This document shows positions 55,212-64,000 of a stretch of DNA of 64,000 bases, one piece after another. The notes beneath the pieces are model-generated. The model ran no database searches. It was not told the origin of the DNA and was given only the letters and a program-made list of their open reading frames with translations. The stretch is from positions 1 to 64,000 of the forward strand of contig NZ_DHYG01000053.1 in NCBI RefSeq assembly GCF_002414005.1, read 5' to 3'. Numbering within the stretch: position 1 is the stretch's first letter; every line of letters begins with the position of its first letter. The position numbers and the translations under genes are program-made. Source of the stretch: Psychrobacter sp. UBA5136 (GTDB lineage: Bacteria; Pseudomonadota; Gammaproteobacteria; Pseudomonadales; Moraxellaceae).

Positions 55212-56762
55212 ATGGCAAAAAGTCGATTATTTCGTTCAACCATGGTGGTCAGTAGCATGACCATGTTGTCGCGTATTTTAGGTTTGGTGCGCGATGTCGT
55301 CTTGTTAGGCGTGTTTGGCGCAGGGGGTCTGATGGACGCCTTCTTGGTCGCCTTTAAGATACCCAACTTTTTACGCCGTCTGTTTGCCGAAGGCGCTTTT
55401 AGCCAAGCGTTTGTCCCTGTCTTGTCCGAATATAAAGAAAAATACAGCTTAGAGCAGGTGCAGATTTTAGTCAGTCGCACGTCAGGAGCGCTGCTGCTGG
55501 TGCTATCCATGCTGACGGTGGTGGTCATTCTAATCGCCCCGTGGGTGGTGACTTTATTTGCCCCTGGTTTTGCTGACCAGCCCGATAAATTTGCCATCAC
55601 TGCTGAACTGCTGCGCTTAACCTTTCCCTACTTATTGTTTATTTCTATGACCGCCTTTGCCAGCGGCATTTTACAAAGCTACGGGCGTTTTGCTGCGCCC
55701 GCCTTTGCTCCAGTTTTGTTAAATCTATCTATGATTGGCGGCGCGCTGGTTTTAGCGCCTCTGTTTGAAGTGCCGATCATGGCGCTTGGCTACTCTGTTG
55801 CTATCGCAGGTTTGCTGCAGCTATTGATACAACTGCCGCAGTTATCGCAACAAAAACTACTGGTCGCGCCAAAAATTGATTTTCAGCATGAAGGCGTGCG
55901 CCGTATTTTAAAATTGATGTTGCCAGCCATTTTCGGCGTTTCTGTCACACAGATTAATTTGCTACTCAATACCGTATTTGCCTCGTTAATGATTGGCGGC
56001 TCGGTTTCTTGGCTCTATGCCGCCGAGCGCATGAGTGAGCTGCCACTTGGCTTAATTGGCGTGGCAATCGGCACGGTCATTTTGCCAAGTCTATCAAAAA
56101 GTGAAGCGCAAAAAGATGATGTCAGCTTTAAAAAGACCATTGATTGGGCGGCGCGCTTGATTATTTTGGTCGGCGTACCGGCATCAGCGGCCCTATTTAT
56201 ACTCTCCGATGTGCTTATGCAAGCGCTGTTTTTACGCGGCGAATTCACCCTACGCGATGCGCAGATGAGCTCCTTAGCGCTGCGTAGTATGGCAGGCGGT
56301 ATTTTAGGTTTTATGTTAATTAAAATCTTTGCTCCCGCCTTTTTTGCCCGTCAAGATACCAGAACGCCTGTTAGAATTGGTATTGTTTCCGTCTTTGCCA
56401 ATATGATTTTTAGTGTCATTTTTATCGGCATCTTTTATTTCTTAGACATGCCGCTACATGGCGGTTTGGCCTTGGCAACGACGGGCGCTGCGTTTGTAAA
56501 CGCGGGCTTGTTATATTACTTCTTACACAAGCGCGAGATTTTCCGCTTTGGCAGCCACTGGAAAAAACTGTTTACCCAGTTTGCGATTGCTACTGCCTCT
56601 ATGCTCGCCGTGCTTTATGTCATGCTACCCTATTTCCCAACCGATGAGGCCCAGTGGCAACGTATCGTCGCGCTACTGATTTTGTGCGTCGTTGGTGCGG
56701 TGGTTTATGGCGTTGTGCTATTAGCAACAGGTTTCCGTCCACGCCATCTAAAACATGGCTAG
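55212..56762 (+). CDS. murJ: Lipid II flippase MurJ
   Basis: The 516-aa protein has about fourteen membrane segments and is the MOP-superfamily lipid II flippase. MTMLSRILGLVRDVVL, FLVAFKIPNFLRRLFAEGAFSQAFVP and GAGGLMDAF are typical N-terminal motifs, and FFARQDTRTPVRIG is in the middle. The ATG has AGG. It stands between ampD and a lipoprotein gene, on the same strand. Confidence 0.97.
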   Translation: MAKSRLFRSTMVVSSMTMLSRILGLVRDVVLLGVFGAGGLMDAFLVAFKIPNFLRRLFAEGAFSQAFVPVLSEYKEKYSLEQVQILVSRTSGALLLVLSMLTVVVILIAPWVVTLFAPGFADQPDKFAITAELLRLTFPYLLFISMTAFASGILQSYGRFAAPAFAPVLLNLSMIGGALVLAPLFEVPIMALGYSVAIAGLLQLLIQLPQLSQQKLLVAPKIDFQHEGVRRILKLMLPAIFGVSVTQINLLLNTVFASLMIGGSVSWLYAAERMSELPLGLIGVAIGTVILPSLSKSEAQKDDVSFKKTIDWAARLIILVGVPASAALFILSDVLMQALFLRGEFTLRDAQMSSLALRSMAGGILGFMLIKIFAPAFFARQDTRTPVRIGIVSVFANMIFSVIFIGIFYFLDMPLHGGLALATTGAAFVNAGLLYYFLHKREIFRFGSHWKKLFTQFAIATASMLAVLYVMLPYFPTDEAQWQRIVALLILCVVGAVVYGVVLLATGFRPRHLKHG

Positions 56763-56883
56763 CAGGTTTTGACTTACCAAACCAAAACAAGCTTGGTATG
56801 AGAATTGACAGTGAACAGCGCTGATAGTTGCCATAATTACTGATAAATAAATTTACCGATAAATAAACATTTAAAGGTGGGAT

Positions 56884-57555
56884 ATGACAACGATGGATAC
56901 AACAACCAAACAGCGAGCCTTTCAGCGCTTACCATTGCTGCTTGCTACTGGCTTATTAAGCACAGGGCTGCTTTTAAGCGGTTGTAGCAACAATGATAGT
57001 GGGAGTAATGATAAGGCTGAAACCGAAATAGCTGACCTGAATACCGAAGAGGCGCCAGCGGTAATTGAAGCTAGCGAAGAGACTGGCAGCAACCAAGTGC
57101 AAGACCTTGATACTAACACTGACATCGATACTGATACTGCGGTTAAAGCCGAGGAAGAAGCCGATAACGCTAAAGATAAAACCATCATTACAAGCGATAA
57201 CATTAATCCAGTCACTGCTCCTGCTAAGCAAAAAAGCCTAGTGACCAATCCGACTAAAGAGGGCACGCCGGAGGATACGGTTAAAAAAGCGCTCGATAGC
57301 TTATACTATGGCGACGCCAAGCATGCTGCGACCTATTATAAAGTAGATATGGCAAACTTTGAGGAAGAGCTTGCCAATACGCAATCAGCGTTTCAGCAGA
57401 CCGTTGATGGTGTCACGATCACAGATACCAAATACAACGATGATAAAACCCGCGCGACCATCACTGGTGAGCTGATGCTAAGAGGACAAAGCGAACCTGC
57501 GCCATTGACGTATGAGCTGCAAAAAATCGGCGGCAAATGGAAAATTTTAGGTTAA
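56884..57555 (+). CDS. Lipoprotein with a DUF4878-like C-terminus
   Basis: The 223-aa protein has a lipobox (LLLSGC, Cys34) after a hydrophobic signal, an acidic Thr/Asp/Glu linker, and a C-terminal domain (about 125-223: PEDTVKKALDSLYYGDAKHAATYY, GKWKILG) of the DUF4878/NTF2-like lipoprotein kind. It should sit in the envelope. The function is unknown. The ATG has AAGGTGGG. It lies 120 bases after murJ. Confidence 0.78.
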   Translation: MTTMDTTTKQRAFQRLPLLLATGLLSTGLLLSGCSNNDSGSNDKAETEIADLNTEEAPAVIEASEETGSNQVQDLDTNTDIDTDTAVKAEEEADNAKDKTIITSDNINPVTAPAKQKSLVTNPTKEGTPEDTVKKALDSLYYGDAKHAATYYKVDMANFEEELANTQSAFQQTVDGVTITDTKYNDDKTRATITGELMLRGQSEPAPLTYELQKIGGKWKILG

Positions 57556-57598
57556 AGCATCTGACTCTTATTAGCTAAAGGTGTTGTGCAAGTTTTAT

Positions 57599-58261
57599 TT
57601 ATCCGACGTCATCATTTGACTTGACCGCTTTACCAAGCATCAGCACATCGGCGATAAAACCATCCATATCGCAAACCTTTGGCATATAACCCCATTGCTC
57701 AAAGCCAAGCTTACGGAACAATCCTAAGCTTGGTTGATTGTGAGCAAAGATAAGCGCAATTACGTTACGAATGCCCAGACTTGGCGCTTGCGTCAGCATC
57801 CAGCGCGCCAGTAAGCTACCCAATCCTTGCGCATGATAATCCTTATGCAAGTAGATACTAATCTCAGTGCTGATATGATAAGCGGGGCGCGCATATAAAT
57901 CGCTAAAGCTGCCCCAAGCGGCGATTGATGACGCTGTTCGCGCTGAGCTTTTGGATGTTGAGCCTGCGTTAGAAAGGGTTTTTACCACATAAATAGGTCG
58001 CGTTGCACTATTTAAATGCTCATCAAACCAGTCCTGACGCTCTTCACACGTCACTGGCGCTAGATTAGCAGTGGCTTGTTTGCCTGCGATGCTTTGATTA
58101 TAAATTGCCAAAATAGCTGGCAAATCTTCTGTATCAGCGCGCTGCACAATAAAGCGCTCGTTGAGTTTATCGCCTGCCAAGTTAGATGTCATAGAAGCGC
58201 AGACATCATCACAAGTAGCGGGATAGACAGCGTCAGGCATAGCATTTTCATAATGAGTCAT
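57599..58261 (-). CDS. GNAT family N-acetyltransferase
   Basis: The 220-aa protein has the GNAT core: RADTEDLPAILAIYNQS, then ISIYLHKDYHAQGLGSLLARWM (acetyl-CoA loop) and NQPSLGLFRKLGFEQWGYMPKV. It resembles phosphinothricin acetyltransferase-like proteins; the substrate is unknown. A polar Ser insertion (NAGSTSKSSARTASS) lies in the middle. The ribosome site is weak. Confidence 0.85.
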   Translation of the reverse strand: MTHYENAMPDAVYPATCDDVCASMTSNLAGDKLNERFIVQRADTEDLPAILAIYNQSIAGKQATANLAPVTCEERQDWFDEHLNSATRPIYVVKTLSNAGSTSKSSARTASSIAAWGSFSDLYARPAYHISTEISIYLHKDYHAQGLGSLLARWMLTQAPSLGIRNVIALIFAHNQPSLGLFRKLGFEQWGYMPKVCDMDGFIADVLMLGKAVKSNDDVG

Positions 58262-58491
58262 AATAAAAATAGTGATAAGTGATAGATAGTAGTTAAGGTG
58301 CTGATGTTGTTGTTTGATTAACAGCAGACTATAGGATGTTAGTATGTCTATTTTACTTTATAATGGCTGGTTTTAGACACTTCTTTTAAAGACGCTTTTT
58401 TATTTTAAAGACATTTTTTTTAGAAAAAAGGTTTTTAACTAGCGATGTGTTTGCGTTTTTCATTTGGTCTTATCTATCATAGCTGACATTT

Positions 58492-59532
58492 ATGAACACC
58501 TATTTTCTTGAGCAACTGATGGCGTCGCCAAGCGCTTTGCCTGCCAATACTAGCCCAGTAGTTTTGGCGCCCTGCGTGCTAACTATCGGTAACTTTGATG
58601 GCGTGCATTTGGGTCATCAAGCGATGCTCGCGCAAGTTCGTGAGCTTGCCGCCGCACAAAATCTTGGCTCGGCAGTCATGATATTTGAGCCCCAGCCCCG
58701 TGAGTTTTTTGCGCCAGCTAGCGCCCCTGCTCGCTTGACCAATCTTGCCGAAAAGCAAGCTTTGCTCGCAGAGTATGGCATTGAGACCTTGATAGTCGCC
58801 AGCTTCGATAGTGATTTTCGCTCGCTATCGGCGCAGGCATTCGCCGATATTTTGGCGCTGCGCCTAAACGTTCAAGCATTGGTACTGGGCGATGACTTTA
58901 AATTTGGTCATGACCGGACTGGCGACAGTCAGTTTTTACGAGATTATGGCCTGCATGTGACCAATCTGCATACTGTCACCGATATCAAAGGCAAGGGCGC
59001 ACGCATTAGCTCAACGCGCATTCGCGATTTATTATTGGCGGGTGACATTGATGCGGCCAATGCCTTACTGGGCCGCGATTATGCCATTACAGGGCGCGTC
59101 GTTGGCGGTGATAAACTAGGCCGTACCATGGACTTCCCCACTGCCAATGTCGATCTAAAACGCATAAAACCTGCGTTACATGGCATATTCGCCGTCGATG
59201 TCGTCAGCCTTGATGATAATGGTAACGTTATAGCAGATGGTCTTACTGCCCTCACCGATAGCAAAAATCCAGGGGTAAAAGGTTTACGGCCTCATAGCTT
59301 ATTTGGTACTGCTAACCTCGGTATCAGACCGTCTGTAGATAAAGACCACGATTGGCGCTTAGAGGTGCATTTTCCCAAGCTGCAAGCTGACTTATACGGT
59401 TTAACCTTGCAAGTACGCTTTTTGCATTATCTACACGGCGAGCGCCATTATGAAAGCTTAGAGGCGCTAAGAGCGGGCATTCATAGTGACGTGATTGATT
59501 TGCTTGAGTGGCGCGCGCAGCAGCCTGATTAA
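58492..59532 (+). CDS. ribF: Bifunctional riboflavin kinase/FAD synthetase
   Basis: The 346-aa enzyme makes FMN and FAD. The nucleotidyltransferase part has TIGNFDGVHLGHQ and the SSTRIRDLL motif; the kinase part has the GRVVGGDKLGRTMDFPTANV segment. Length is slightly longer than the common 310, with a polar N-terminus. Usual neighbours ileS and lspA are absent; a terminator follows. Confidence 0.98.
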   Translation: MNTYFLEQLMASPSALPANTSPVVLAPCVLTIGNFDGVHLGHQAMLAQVRELAAAQNLGSAVMIFEPQPREFFAPASAPARLTNLAEKQALLAEYGIETLIVASFDSDFRSLSAQAFADILALRLNVQALVLGDDFKFGHDRTGDSQFLRDYGLHVTNLHTVTDIKGKGARISSTRIRDLLLAGDIDAANALLGRDYAITGRVVGGDKLGRTMDFPTANVDLKRIKPALHGIFAVDVVSLDDNGNVIADGLTALTDSKNPGVKGLRPHSLFGTANLGIRPSVDKDHDWRLEVHFPKLQADLYGLTLQVRFLHYLHGERHYESLEALRAGIHSDVIDLLEWRAQQPD

Positions 59533-59586
59533 ATTAAAGATTGCTAGAATACTAGGACGTGTCGTCATTTTAAAAATGGCGACAGT

Positions 59587-59623
59587 AAAAAACCCACAGC
59601 GTGCTTCACGTTTGTGGGTTTTT
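59587..59623. terminator. Intrinsic terminator between ribF and DUF2789 gene
   Basis: AAAAACCCACA pairs with TGTGGGTTTTT, with an inner CGTG/CACG stem. It lies between two convergent genes and may work in both directions. Confidence 0.9.
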
Positions 59624-59673
59624 ATTTATTTTTATAACTTACTTATTATATCTCATAACTGATGCTAGCTTTT

Positions 59674-59913
59674 TTAAGCATCCGGGTGCAAACGCACGTT
59701 TAATTCATCGATAGTCTCTACCCAAGCTGCGTCTTTAAACCATTCTTCTTTCAAAAAAGCGCGCTGATTGTCGTTCCAAATATGCGCATCGGTGAGCTCT
59801 TCTTCTTTGGCCAATTTATTCTTTTCGATAAATTGCTCGATTGCTTCATCCGAGCTATCTAATCCTAACTGAGCAAAGAGCTCATTCATACTGTACTCTG
59901 GTTCACCCAACAT
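59674..59913 (-). CDS. DUF2789 protein
   Basis: The 79-aa acidic helical protein matches DUF2789 (FAQLGLDSSDEAIEQFIEKN..FLKEEWFKDAAWVETIDELNVRL), found in Pseudomonas and Acinetobacter. The function is unknown. The ATG has a strong AAGGAG. Confidence 0.85.
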   Translation of the reverse strand: MLGEPEYSMNELFAQLGLDSSDEAIEQFIEKNKLAKEEELTDAHIWNDNQRAFLKEEWFKDAAWVETIDELNVRLHPDA

Positions 59914-60048
59914 ATATTTTCTCCTTAAATGCCACAGATTTATTCATGCTTATTATTTAAACTTACCACTTTATTGTAGCAAGCTTTATTTGAATAGCTG
60001 TAAATCAACGTTTAGCTAACGTTATCAATTGTATTATTGAGCGCCCAC

Positions 60049-60074
60049 AAAAAAGCCCTCTAATGAAGAGGGCT
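60049..60074 (-). terminator. Intrinsic terminator of mdh
   Basis: AGCCCTC (60054-60060) pairs with GAGGGCT (60068-60074), and A-run on the left gives a T-run for the minus strand, about 45 bases past the mdh stop. Confidence 0.88.
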
Positions 60075-60116
60075 ATTTCTAGAGTAATTATATAACAGTA
60101 TCAACAAACTGTAGGC

Positions 60117-61106
60117 TTATGGAAGTAGGTGCGCTACGGCGTCACGCTCTTCGCTAAGCTCTTGCTCAGTTGCTGCCATTTTGTCTTTTGAGAAATCTGA
60201 TGACACATCAACGCCGTCTACGATAGTCCAGTCGCCGTTCGCGCAAGTGACTGGGAATGAGTAGATCAAACCTTCGGCAATACCGTATTCGCCGTTTGAG
60301 TAAACACCCATAGATACCCAATCATTTTCATCAGTACCTAGTGCCCAAGTGCGCATGTGAGCGATGGCAGCGTTGGCAGCAGAAGCAGCAGATGACGCAC
60401 CGCGAGCTTTAATAATGGCGGCACCGCGCTGTTGTACTTCTGGGATATAGGTGTTTTCGTACCAATCACGGTCGACCAAATCTAGCGCTGGCTTACCGTT
60501 GACAGTCGCAGCCGTTAGGTCTGGATACTGGGTTGATGAGTGGTTGCCCCAAATGATCATTTTTTTCACGTCATTGACCGTGCTGTCTGTTTTTTCAGCC
60601 AACTGTGCCATCGCACGGTTGTGGTCTAGGCGCGTCATGGCAGTGAAGTTACGTGGATCTAGATCTGGCGCATTGCGCTGAGCGATAAGCGCGTTGGTGT
60701 TAGCAGGGTTACCGACGACCAATACTTTTACATCACGGCTTGCGACATCGTTCAATGCTTTACCTTGCGCTGAGAAAATCGCGGCGTTGGCTTCTAGCAA
60801 ATCTTTACGTTCCATACCTGGGCCACGAGGACGCGCACCTACTAATAGCGCATAGTCGGCATCTTTAAATGCAACATTCGCATCATCGGTTTGGACAACG
60901 CCCGCCAATAATGGGAATGCACAGTCTTCTAATTCCATGACCACACCCTTTAGAGCGTCAAGAGCTGGCGTGATTTCAAGCAATTGCAAAATAACTGGCT
61001 GATCTTTACCTAGCATCTCACCAGATGCAATACGAAATAACATAGCATAGCTGATATTACCAGCGGCACCAGTGACGGCAACACGTAAAGGCTGTTTCAT
61101 TGACAT
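60117..61106 (-). CDS. mdh: Malate dehydrogenase
   Basis: The 329-aa enzyme converts malate and oxaloacetate in the TCA cycle. [17 protein letters not shown] is the NAD loop, [15 protein letters not shown] carries the substrate Arg, and [11 protein letters not shown] the catalytic His. It is of the cytosolic-type MDH family. The ATG at 61106 has GGGAG at six bases. The gene has a clear terminator. Confidence 0.98.
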   Translation of the reverse strand: MSMKQPLRVAVTGAAGNISYAMLFRIASGEMLGKDQPVILQLLEITPALDALKGVVMELEDCAFPLLAGVVQTDDANVAFKDADYALLVGARPRGPGMERKDLLEANAAIFSAQGKALNDVASRDVKVLVVGNPANTNALIAQRNAPDLDPRNFTAMTRLDHNRAMAQLAEKTDSTVNDVKKMIIWGNHSSTQYPDLTAATVNGKPALDLVDRDWYENTYIPEVQQRGAAIIKARGASSAASAANAAIAHMRTWALGTDENDWVSMGVYSNGEYGIAEGLIYSFPVTCANGDWTIVDGVDVSSDFSKDKMAATEQELSEERDAVAHLLP

Positions 61107-61558
61107 TGAATACTCCCTAATTATTGATTAGATAATTCAGATTCTAATGGATGGTTCTAATAGATGGTTTTGATTGATGAATATCGTTTGAGATAGCGAC
61201 CTGCTTACTGAATATAGCAGTCATAAACCGTTCACTAGTGTAGCACCTCCGCCTATTAACCGTCTAGAGAAAGCGAGAACGCGTTTAAAGACTCTAATGA
61301 TTATATTGTTACATTTTATACGCGCAGGCACTTTGATTTGAGAGATAAAGGTGGGAAAATTAAGCACTAGAAGGATATAAAGAAGTGCTCAAAAGAGAAG
61401 ATAAAAGTCGCTTTAAACAGAGTTATTGCAAGGAAGTTAAAAAGAATTTAGGGATATTTGACGTGAATACGACTATTTTTACTTATACCGTCTTTGCTTC
61501 TTAAGTGTCGACAAGACGATATATTTATAATGATGAATGCTCAAATGGTAAAAGAGTA
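61107..61558. other. Gap between the RNase T2-like gene and mdh
   Basis: This 452-base gap should hold the mdh promoter on the minus strand; a weak TAGACG / TACACT pair (18 spacing, near 61240-61270) is the best candidate. It also contains an AGCACT / AGTGCT inverted repeat (61363-61368 and 61384-61389). No reading frame is convincing. Confidence 0.4.
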
Positions 61559-62257
61559 TCATTTACCGCCTGAAATAATAAATTTGCTACCACAATTATT
61601 GACGACGTTACTACATGTGCCGAACGCGCTGCCTTCATAACACACGTGCACGTCAGTCAGTACCATTTGACGGCGTGTGCCAACCTGACAAATCAAGTCA
61701 ATACTAGCAGGCGACATACCGCTATTTAAGCGGGTCATTTGGCCGACAAAACGAGATTTTAATACCGTATAACTGTTGCCAGTATTCAATTCGTTTGGCA
61801 GTTTTAAGTCGCCGGCATAGTTGGTAATTTGGCGAAAATAACTGCTAGCACTGAGCGGGCTACAAGCGCCATAGCGCTGCCATGCTTGGGTCCGCACCGT
61901 GGTGTCCGGCATGATACGATTGACGACCTTTAATTGTAGTGGCGTCAGGCGCGGCTCGCTACCGCGGCCGCAGCGCTCGCCATAACCCATGTCTAAACCT
62001 GAAACGGTTAGCGAATAGCCTTCTAGACATTGACGCATGCGGGCGCGCGTTGGCTGTAAGCTACATAGAGCGGGCGTCATCTCAATCATTAATACCCGCT
62101 GTCCGGCTTTGCTGGCGTCAGCCGCTTGAGCGGGCAGCATGATGGCGCCCTGCAATAACAGTAAAGCCGTCACGCCAAGCGCGGCGTTGCCTTTAATTTC
62201 ATACCTTTTGCTGATCAAGTGCTTGTTAACATGCTCTGATAGCGTTATCTTTGACAT
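61559..62257 (-). CDS. Secreted RNase T2-like protein lacking catalytic residues
   Basis: The 232-aa product has a signal peptide ending AQA near residue 45, then the RNase T2 layout: eight Cys (65, 77, 96, 132, 190, 206, 215, 222), LTVSGLDM where the family has a HGLWP-type CAS I, and AWQRYGAC where the family has EWxKHGTC (CAS II). All catalytic positions differ: CAS I His is Ser86, CAS II Glu, Lys and His are Ala125, Arg128 and Tyr129. The fold is probably kept but not the activity. ATG 62257 has AAGGTGG; the longer frame to 62335 lacks a ribosome site. Confidence 0.72.
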   Translation of the reverse strand: MSKITLSEHVNKHLISKRYEIKGNAALGVTALLLLQGAIMLPAQAADASKAGQRVLMIEMTPALCSLQPTRARMRQCLEGYSLTVSGLDMGYGERCGRGSEPRLTPLQLKVVNRIMPDTTVRTQAWQRYGACSPLSASSYFRQITNYAGDLKLPNELNTGNSYTVLKSRFVGQMTRLNSGMSPASIDLICQVGTRRQMVLTDVHVCYEGSAFGTCSNVVNNCGSKFIISGGK

Positions 62258-62642
62258 CGAGCCCACCTTGGTCTGAATAGATAATTGACGCCTAGCCTGC
62301 GACGATATGGGCAAATTAAAATATTTTTTAATCATAAGAAGTTAGAGCATTTAGCAATGACGAATAGGAGCTTTTAGGCTTAATTACTTTTCAAAACTCA
62401 AACCAAGACATTGATTAAACTAGGTCGCTTGAAAGTAATTGGCCTTTTAAGAATAAACCAACAGAAAATACAGACGGAAACTAAAACAATGGTAGCAAAT
62501 TGCTTTTTTTAATCTATAGCAAAAACGTAAACAGCGCGTGAGAAGCCTATGCCAGTTTTAAATAGCGCTAACAAATGAATGGTATAAAAAGACCATTAGC
62601 AGTGATGAGATGCTAATGGTCTTTTAAGGCAAAACTGAGTGA
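62258..62642. other. Gap before the RNase T2-like gene
   Basis: This 385-base gap contains the terminator of the lytic transglycosylase gene (62587-62625) and AT-rich DNA that should hold the promoter of the RNase T2-like gene. No gene is visible. Confidence 0.45.
62587..62625 (-). terminator. Intrinsic terminator of the lytic transglycosylase gene
   Basis: AAAAGACCATTAGCA (62587-62601) and TGCTAATGGTCTTTT (62611-62625) form a perfect 15-bp stem with 9-base loop; A-run on the left serves as T-run on the minus strand. Confidence 0.92.
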
Positions 62643-64000
62643 TTAAAACGCGGCAGGAATGGTTCCCATGCGTTGACTAATAGGCTGACCGCGGCCAAGC
62701 AAACTGCTATAAATGGTGGCGTTTTCCATCACGTGCTTGACATAATTGCGCGTTTCAGGAAAAGCAATCGACTCGACATACTGATCCGCTGGGAGTGAGC
62801 CATAAACAGGCTGCCAGCGTTTGGCATTGTTGGGACCGGCGTTGTAGCCCGCTGTTGCCAAAACGGGCTGACTGTTCAATTTACCAAAGATATCGCCCAT
62901 ATACCACGTACCGTAGCGAATATTGGTATCGCCACTATTGGCGCGGCTGGCGCTATACGTCTCGCCCAATTTCCGCGCGATATATTTAGCGGTATCGGGC
63001 ATGACCTGCATAAGGCCACTGGCGCCAACGTTTGAGCGCGCCGACGGCACAAAACGGCTTTCTTGACGCATGATGCCATACGCCCACGCAGGGTCGATAC
63101 CTGCCGCCTGACTATGGCGCACAACCGCCGATTGGTGAGGCATCGGATGGGATAGAGCCAAGTTGTTGACTGTATCGGTATTTTCAATGGCATAAATTGC
63201 CCGATCGAGCCAGCCGATATCATACGCTTGACGCGCCGCCGCAATAATCAAGTTATTATCGCGATTGTCGCGCGCTTTTTTTACCGCCCAATTCCACTCG
63301 CGGTTGGCATAGGCACGGCTGGCATCGGCGTTATATAATGCAAACGCGCGGGCAAAGTGCGGGTTTTGCATGACGCGCGCACGCTCAGCGCTACTGACAT
63401 TTGGTAAATTATTACCACCCAAACGGCTGGCATCAAAACGCTGACCGACTTTATCCTTGGCCATCAGACCATAGTAGTCATTACTCTTCGCCAAGTTTTG
63501 ATACATTTTTTTAGCGGTACTGCGCTTACCTACATTATTTGATTGCTCATAAGCTCGCGCCAGCCAGTACTGCCATTGATTGGTTTTTTGCGTTTCGGCG
63601 TCCATCTTTGAGATGGCTTCGACCACATCGTCCCAACGACTAAAACGAATCGCGGCGATGGCATAATATTCAGCTTCTTCAAAGCTAAAATCATTATCCA
63701 AGCTATTACGGAACCAATCGACCGCTTCAACATTAAAGCCGTCATCGGTATTGTGGTTCATACGCTGGACGCCAAGAATGCGATAAGCGTAACGGCGAGT
63801 GTCATCATTTAACAGCTTTGCTGCGCGCTGATTGTCTTGTTTAATATCAAAATCTAACTGCAGCGCCGCCTCGCGATAGGACTTTTCTGCCAAGCGTCCC
63901 ATGGCATATAAATACAAATATTGATTCATTTGGCTGTTTGGTTCGCGGGCAAAACGACTAAAAAACGCCGACGGACTCAGCTGAATTTCACTTAACGACG
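62643..64000 (-). CDS. Soluble lytic transglycosylase (partial)
   Basis: The frame is open from its stop at 62643 to the right edge of the window, so the 5' end lies outside. Its C-terminal half carries an SLT domain with catalytic Glu in MRQESRF, GASGLMQVMPDTAKY and AGYNAGPNNAKRW; the preceding alpha-helical part (about 1-250 of the visible 450) fits the Slt70 superhelix. It cuts peptidoglycan glycan strands to anhydro-muropeptides, the substrate recycled via AmpD also encoded here. A periplasmic signal should lie upstream, beyond the window. Confidence 0.93.
   Translation of the reverse strand, partial: SLSEIQLSPSAFFSRFAREPNSQMNQYLYLYAMGRLAEKSYREAALQLDFDIKQDNQRAAKLLNDDTRRYAYRILGVQRMNHNTDDGFNVEAVDWFRNSLDNDFSFEEAEYYAIAAIRFSRWDDVVEAISKMDAETQKTNQWQYWLARAYEQSNNVGKRSTAKKMYQNLAKSNDYYGLMAKDKVGQRFDASRLGGNNLPNVSSAERARVMQNPHFARAFALYNADASRAYANREWNWAVKKARDNRDNNLIIAAARQAYDIGWLDRAIYAIENTDTVNNLALSHPMPHQSAVVRHSQAAGIDPAWAYGIMRQESRFVPSARSNVGASGLMQVMPDTAKYIARKLGETYSASRANSGDTNIRYGTWYMGDIFGKLNSQPVLATAGYNAGPNNAKRWQPVYGSLPADQYVESIAFPETRNYVKHVMENATIYSSLLGRGQPISQRMGTIPAAF

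Noticed and set aside
1..64000. tRNA, rRNA, CRISPR, IS or prophage genes
   Set aside because: I looked in the gaps on both strands and saw no cloverleaf-like, repeat-spacer or transposase/integrase signal; a tool such as tRNAscan would be decisive.

Overview
The window looks like a stretch of core chromosome from a gammaproteobacterium of the family Moraxellaceae, most likely Psychrobacter or a close relative. This rests on recognisable gene sets (gmk-rpoZ-spoT-ridA-priA; a dispersed murG-murC-ddl-ftsQ-ftsA-ftsZ-lpxC division cluster with a DUF721/DciA-like gene beside lpxC; a SpoT with a decayed synthetase domain), on moderate GC and on long hydrophilic extensions in several proteins. I saw no rRNA, tRNA, insertion sequence, prophage, CRISPR array or integrase. 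The species cannot be fixed without a search.

Layout. 1-10 kb (all minus strand): rpe, S-formylglutathione hydrolase, a membrane-anchored C13 caspase-like protein, htpG (with a possible heat-shock promoter), catalase, an acyl-CoA thioesterase-like protein, a small membrane protein and ispH. 10-22 kb (mostly plus): gmk, rpoZ, spoT, ridA, priA, a CDF zinc exporter, two unknown proteins and a KefB/C-type antiporter. 22-27 kb: a DUF2628 membrane protein, trmB, then a 1.1-kb structured non-coding region followed by recA and recX. 27-38 kb: a DASS anion transporter, a DUF937 protein, a YgfX-like protein and sdhE, folP, ftsH, rlmE/yhbY (divergent), a DOMON-like protein and a CHAP-type cell-wall hydrolase.

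38-48 kb is the division and wall cluster on the minus strand (murG, murC, ddl, ftsQ, ftsA, ftsZ, lpxC), with wide gaps and a terminator between ftsZ and lpxC. 48-54 kb is a run of closely spaced minus-strand genes (an Lnb/DUF4105 envelope protein, an SDR-type protein, an unknown protein, pyrE, gshB). 54-64 kb holds ampD, murJ, a lipoprotein, a GNAT acetyltransferase, ribF, a DUF2789 protein, mdh, an RNase T2-like protein without catalytic residues, and a soluble lytic transglycosylase that runs off the right edge. Wall synthesis (murC/G/J, ddl), division (ftsQAZ), outer-membrane lipid A (lpxC) and wall recycling (ampD, lytic transglycosylase, CHAP protein) are therefore well represented.

The most interesting signals are: the pseudo-synthetase SpoT; the predicted dead RNase T2; the region upstream of recA, with three DnaA-box-like 9-mers, long palindromes and a promoter overlapped by a perfect inverted repeat; a plus-strand terminator hairpin upstream of gmk in a divergent gap, suggesting attenuation or a small RNA; and several short tandem repeats of 11-18 bp in coding and regulatory DNA (priA zinc domain, sdhE, the DUF4105 gene, gmk leader, katA upstream). 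I found no clear multi-gene system that looks wholly new.
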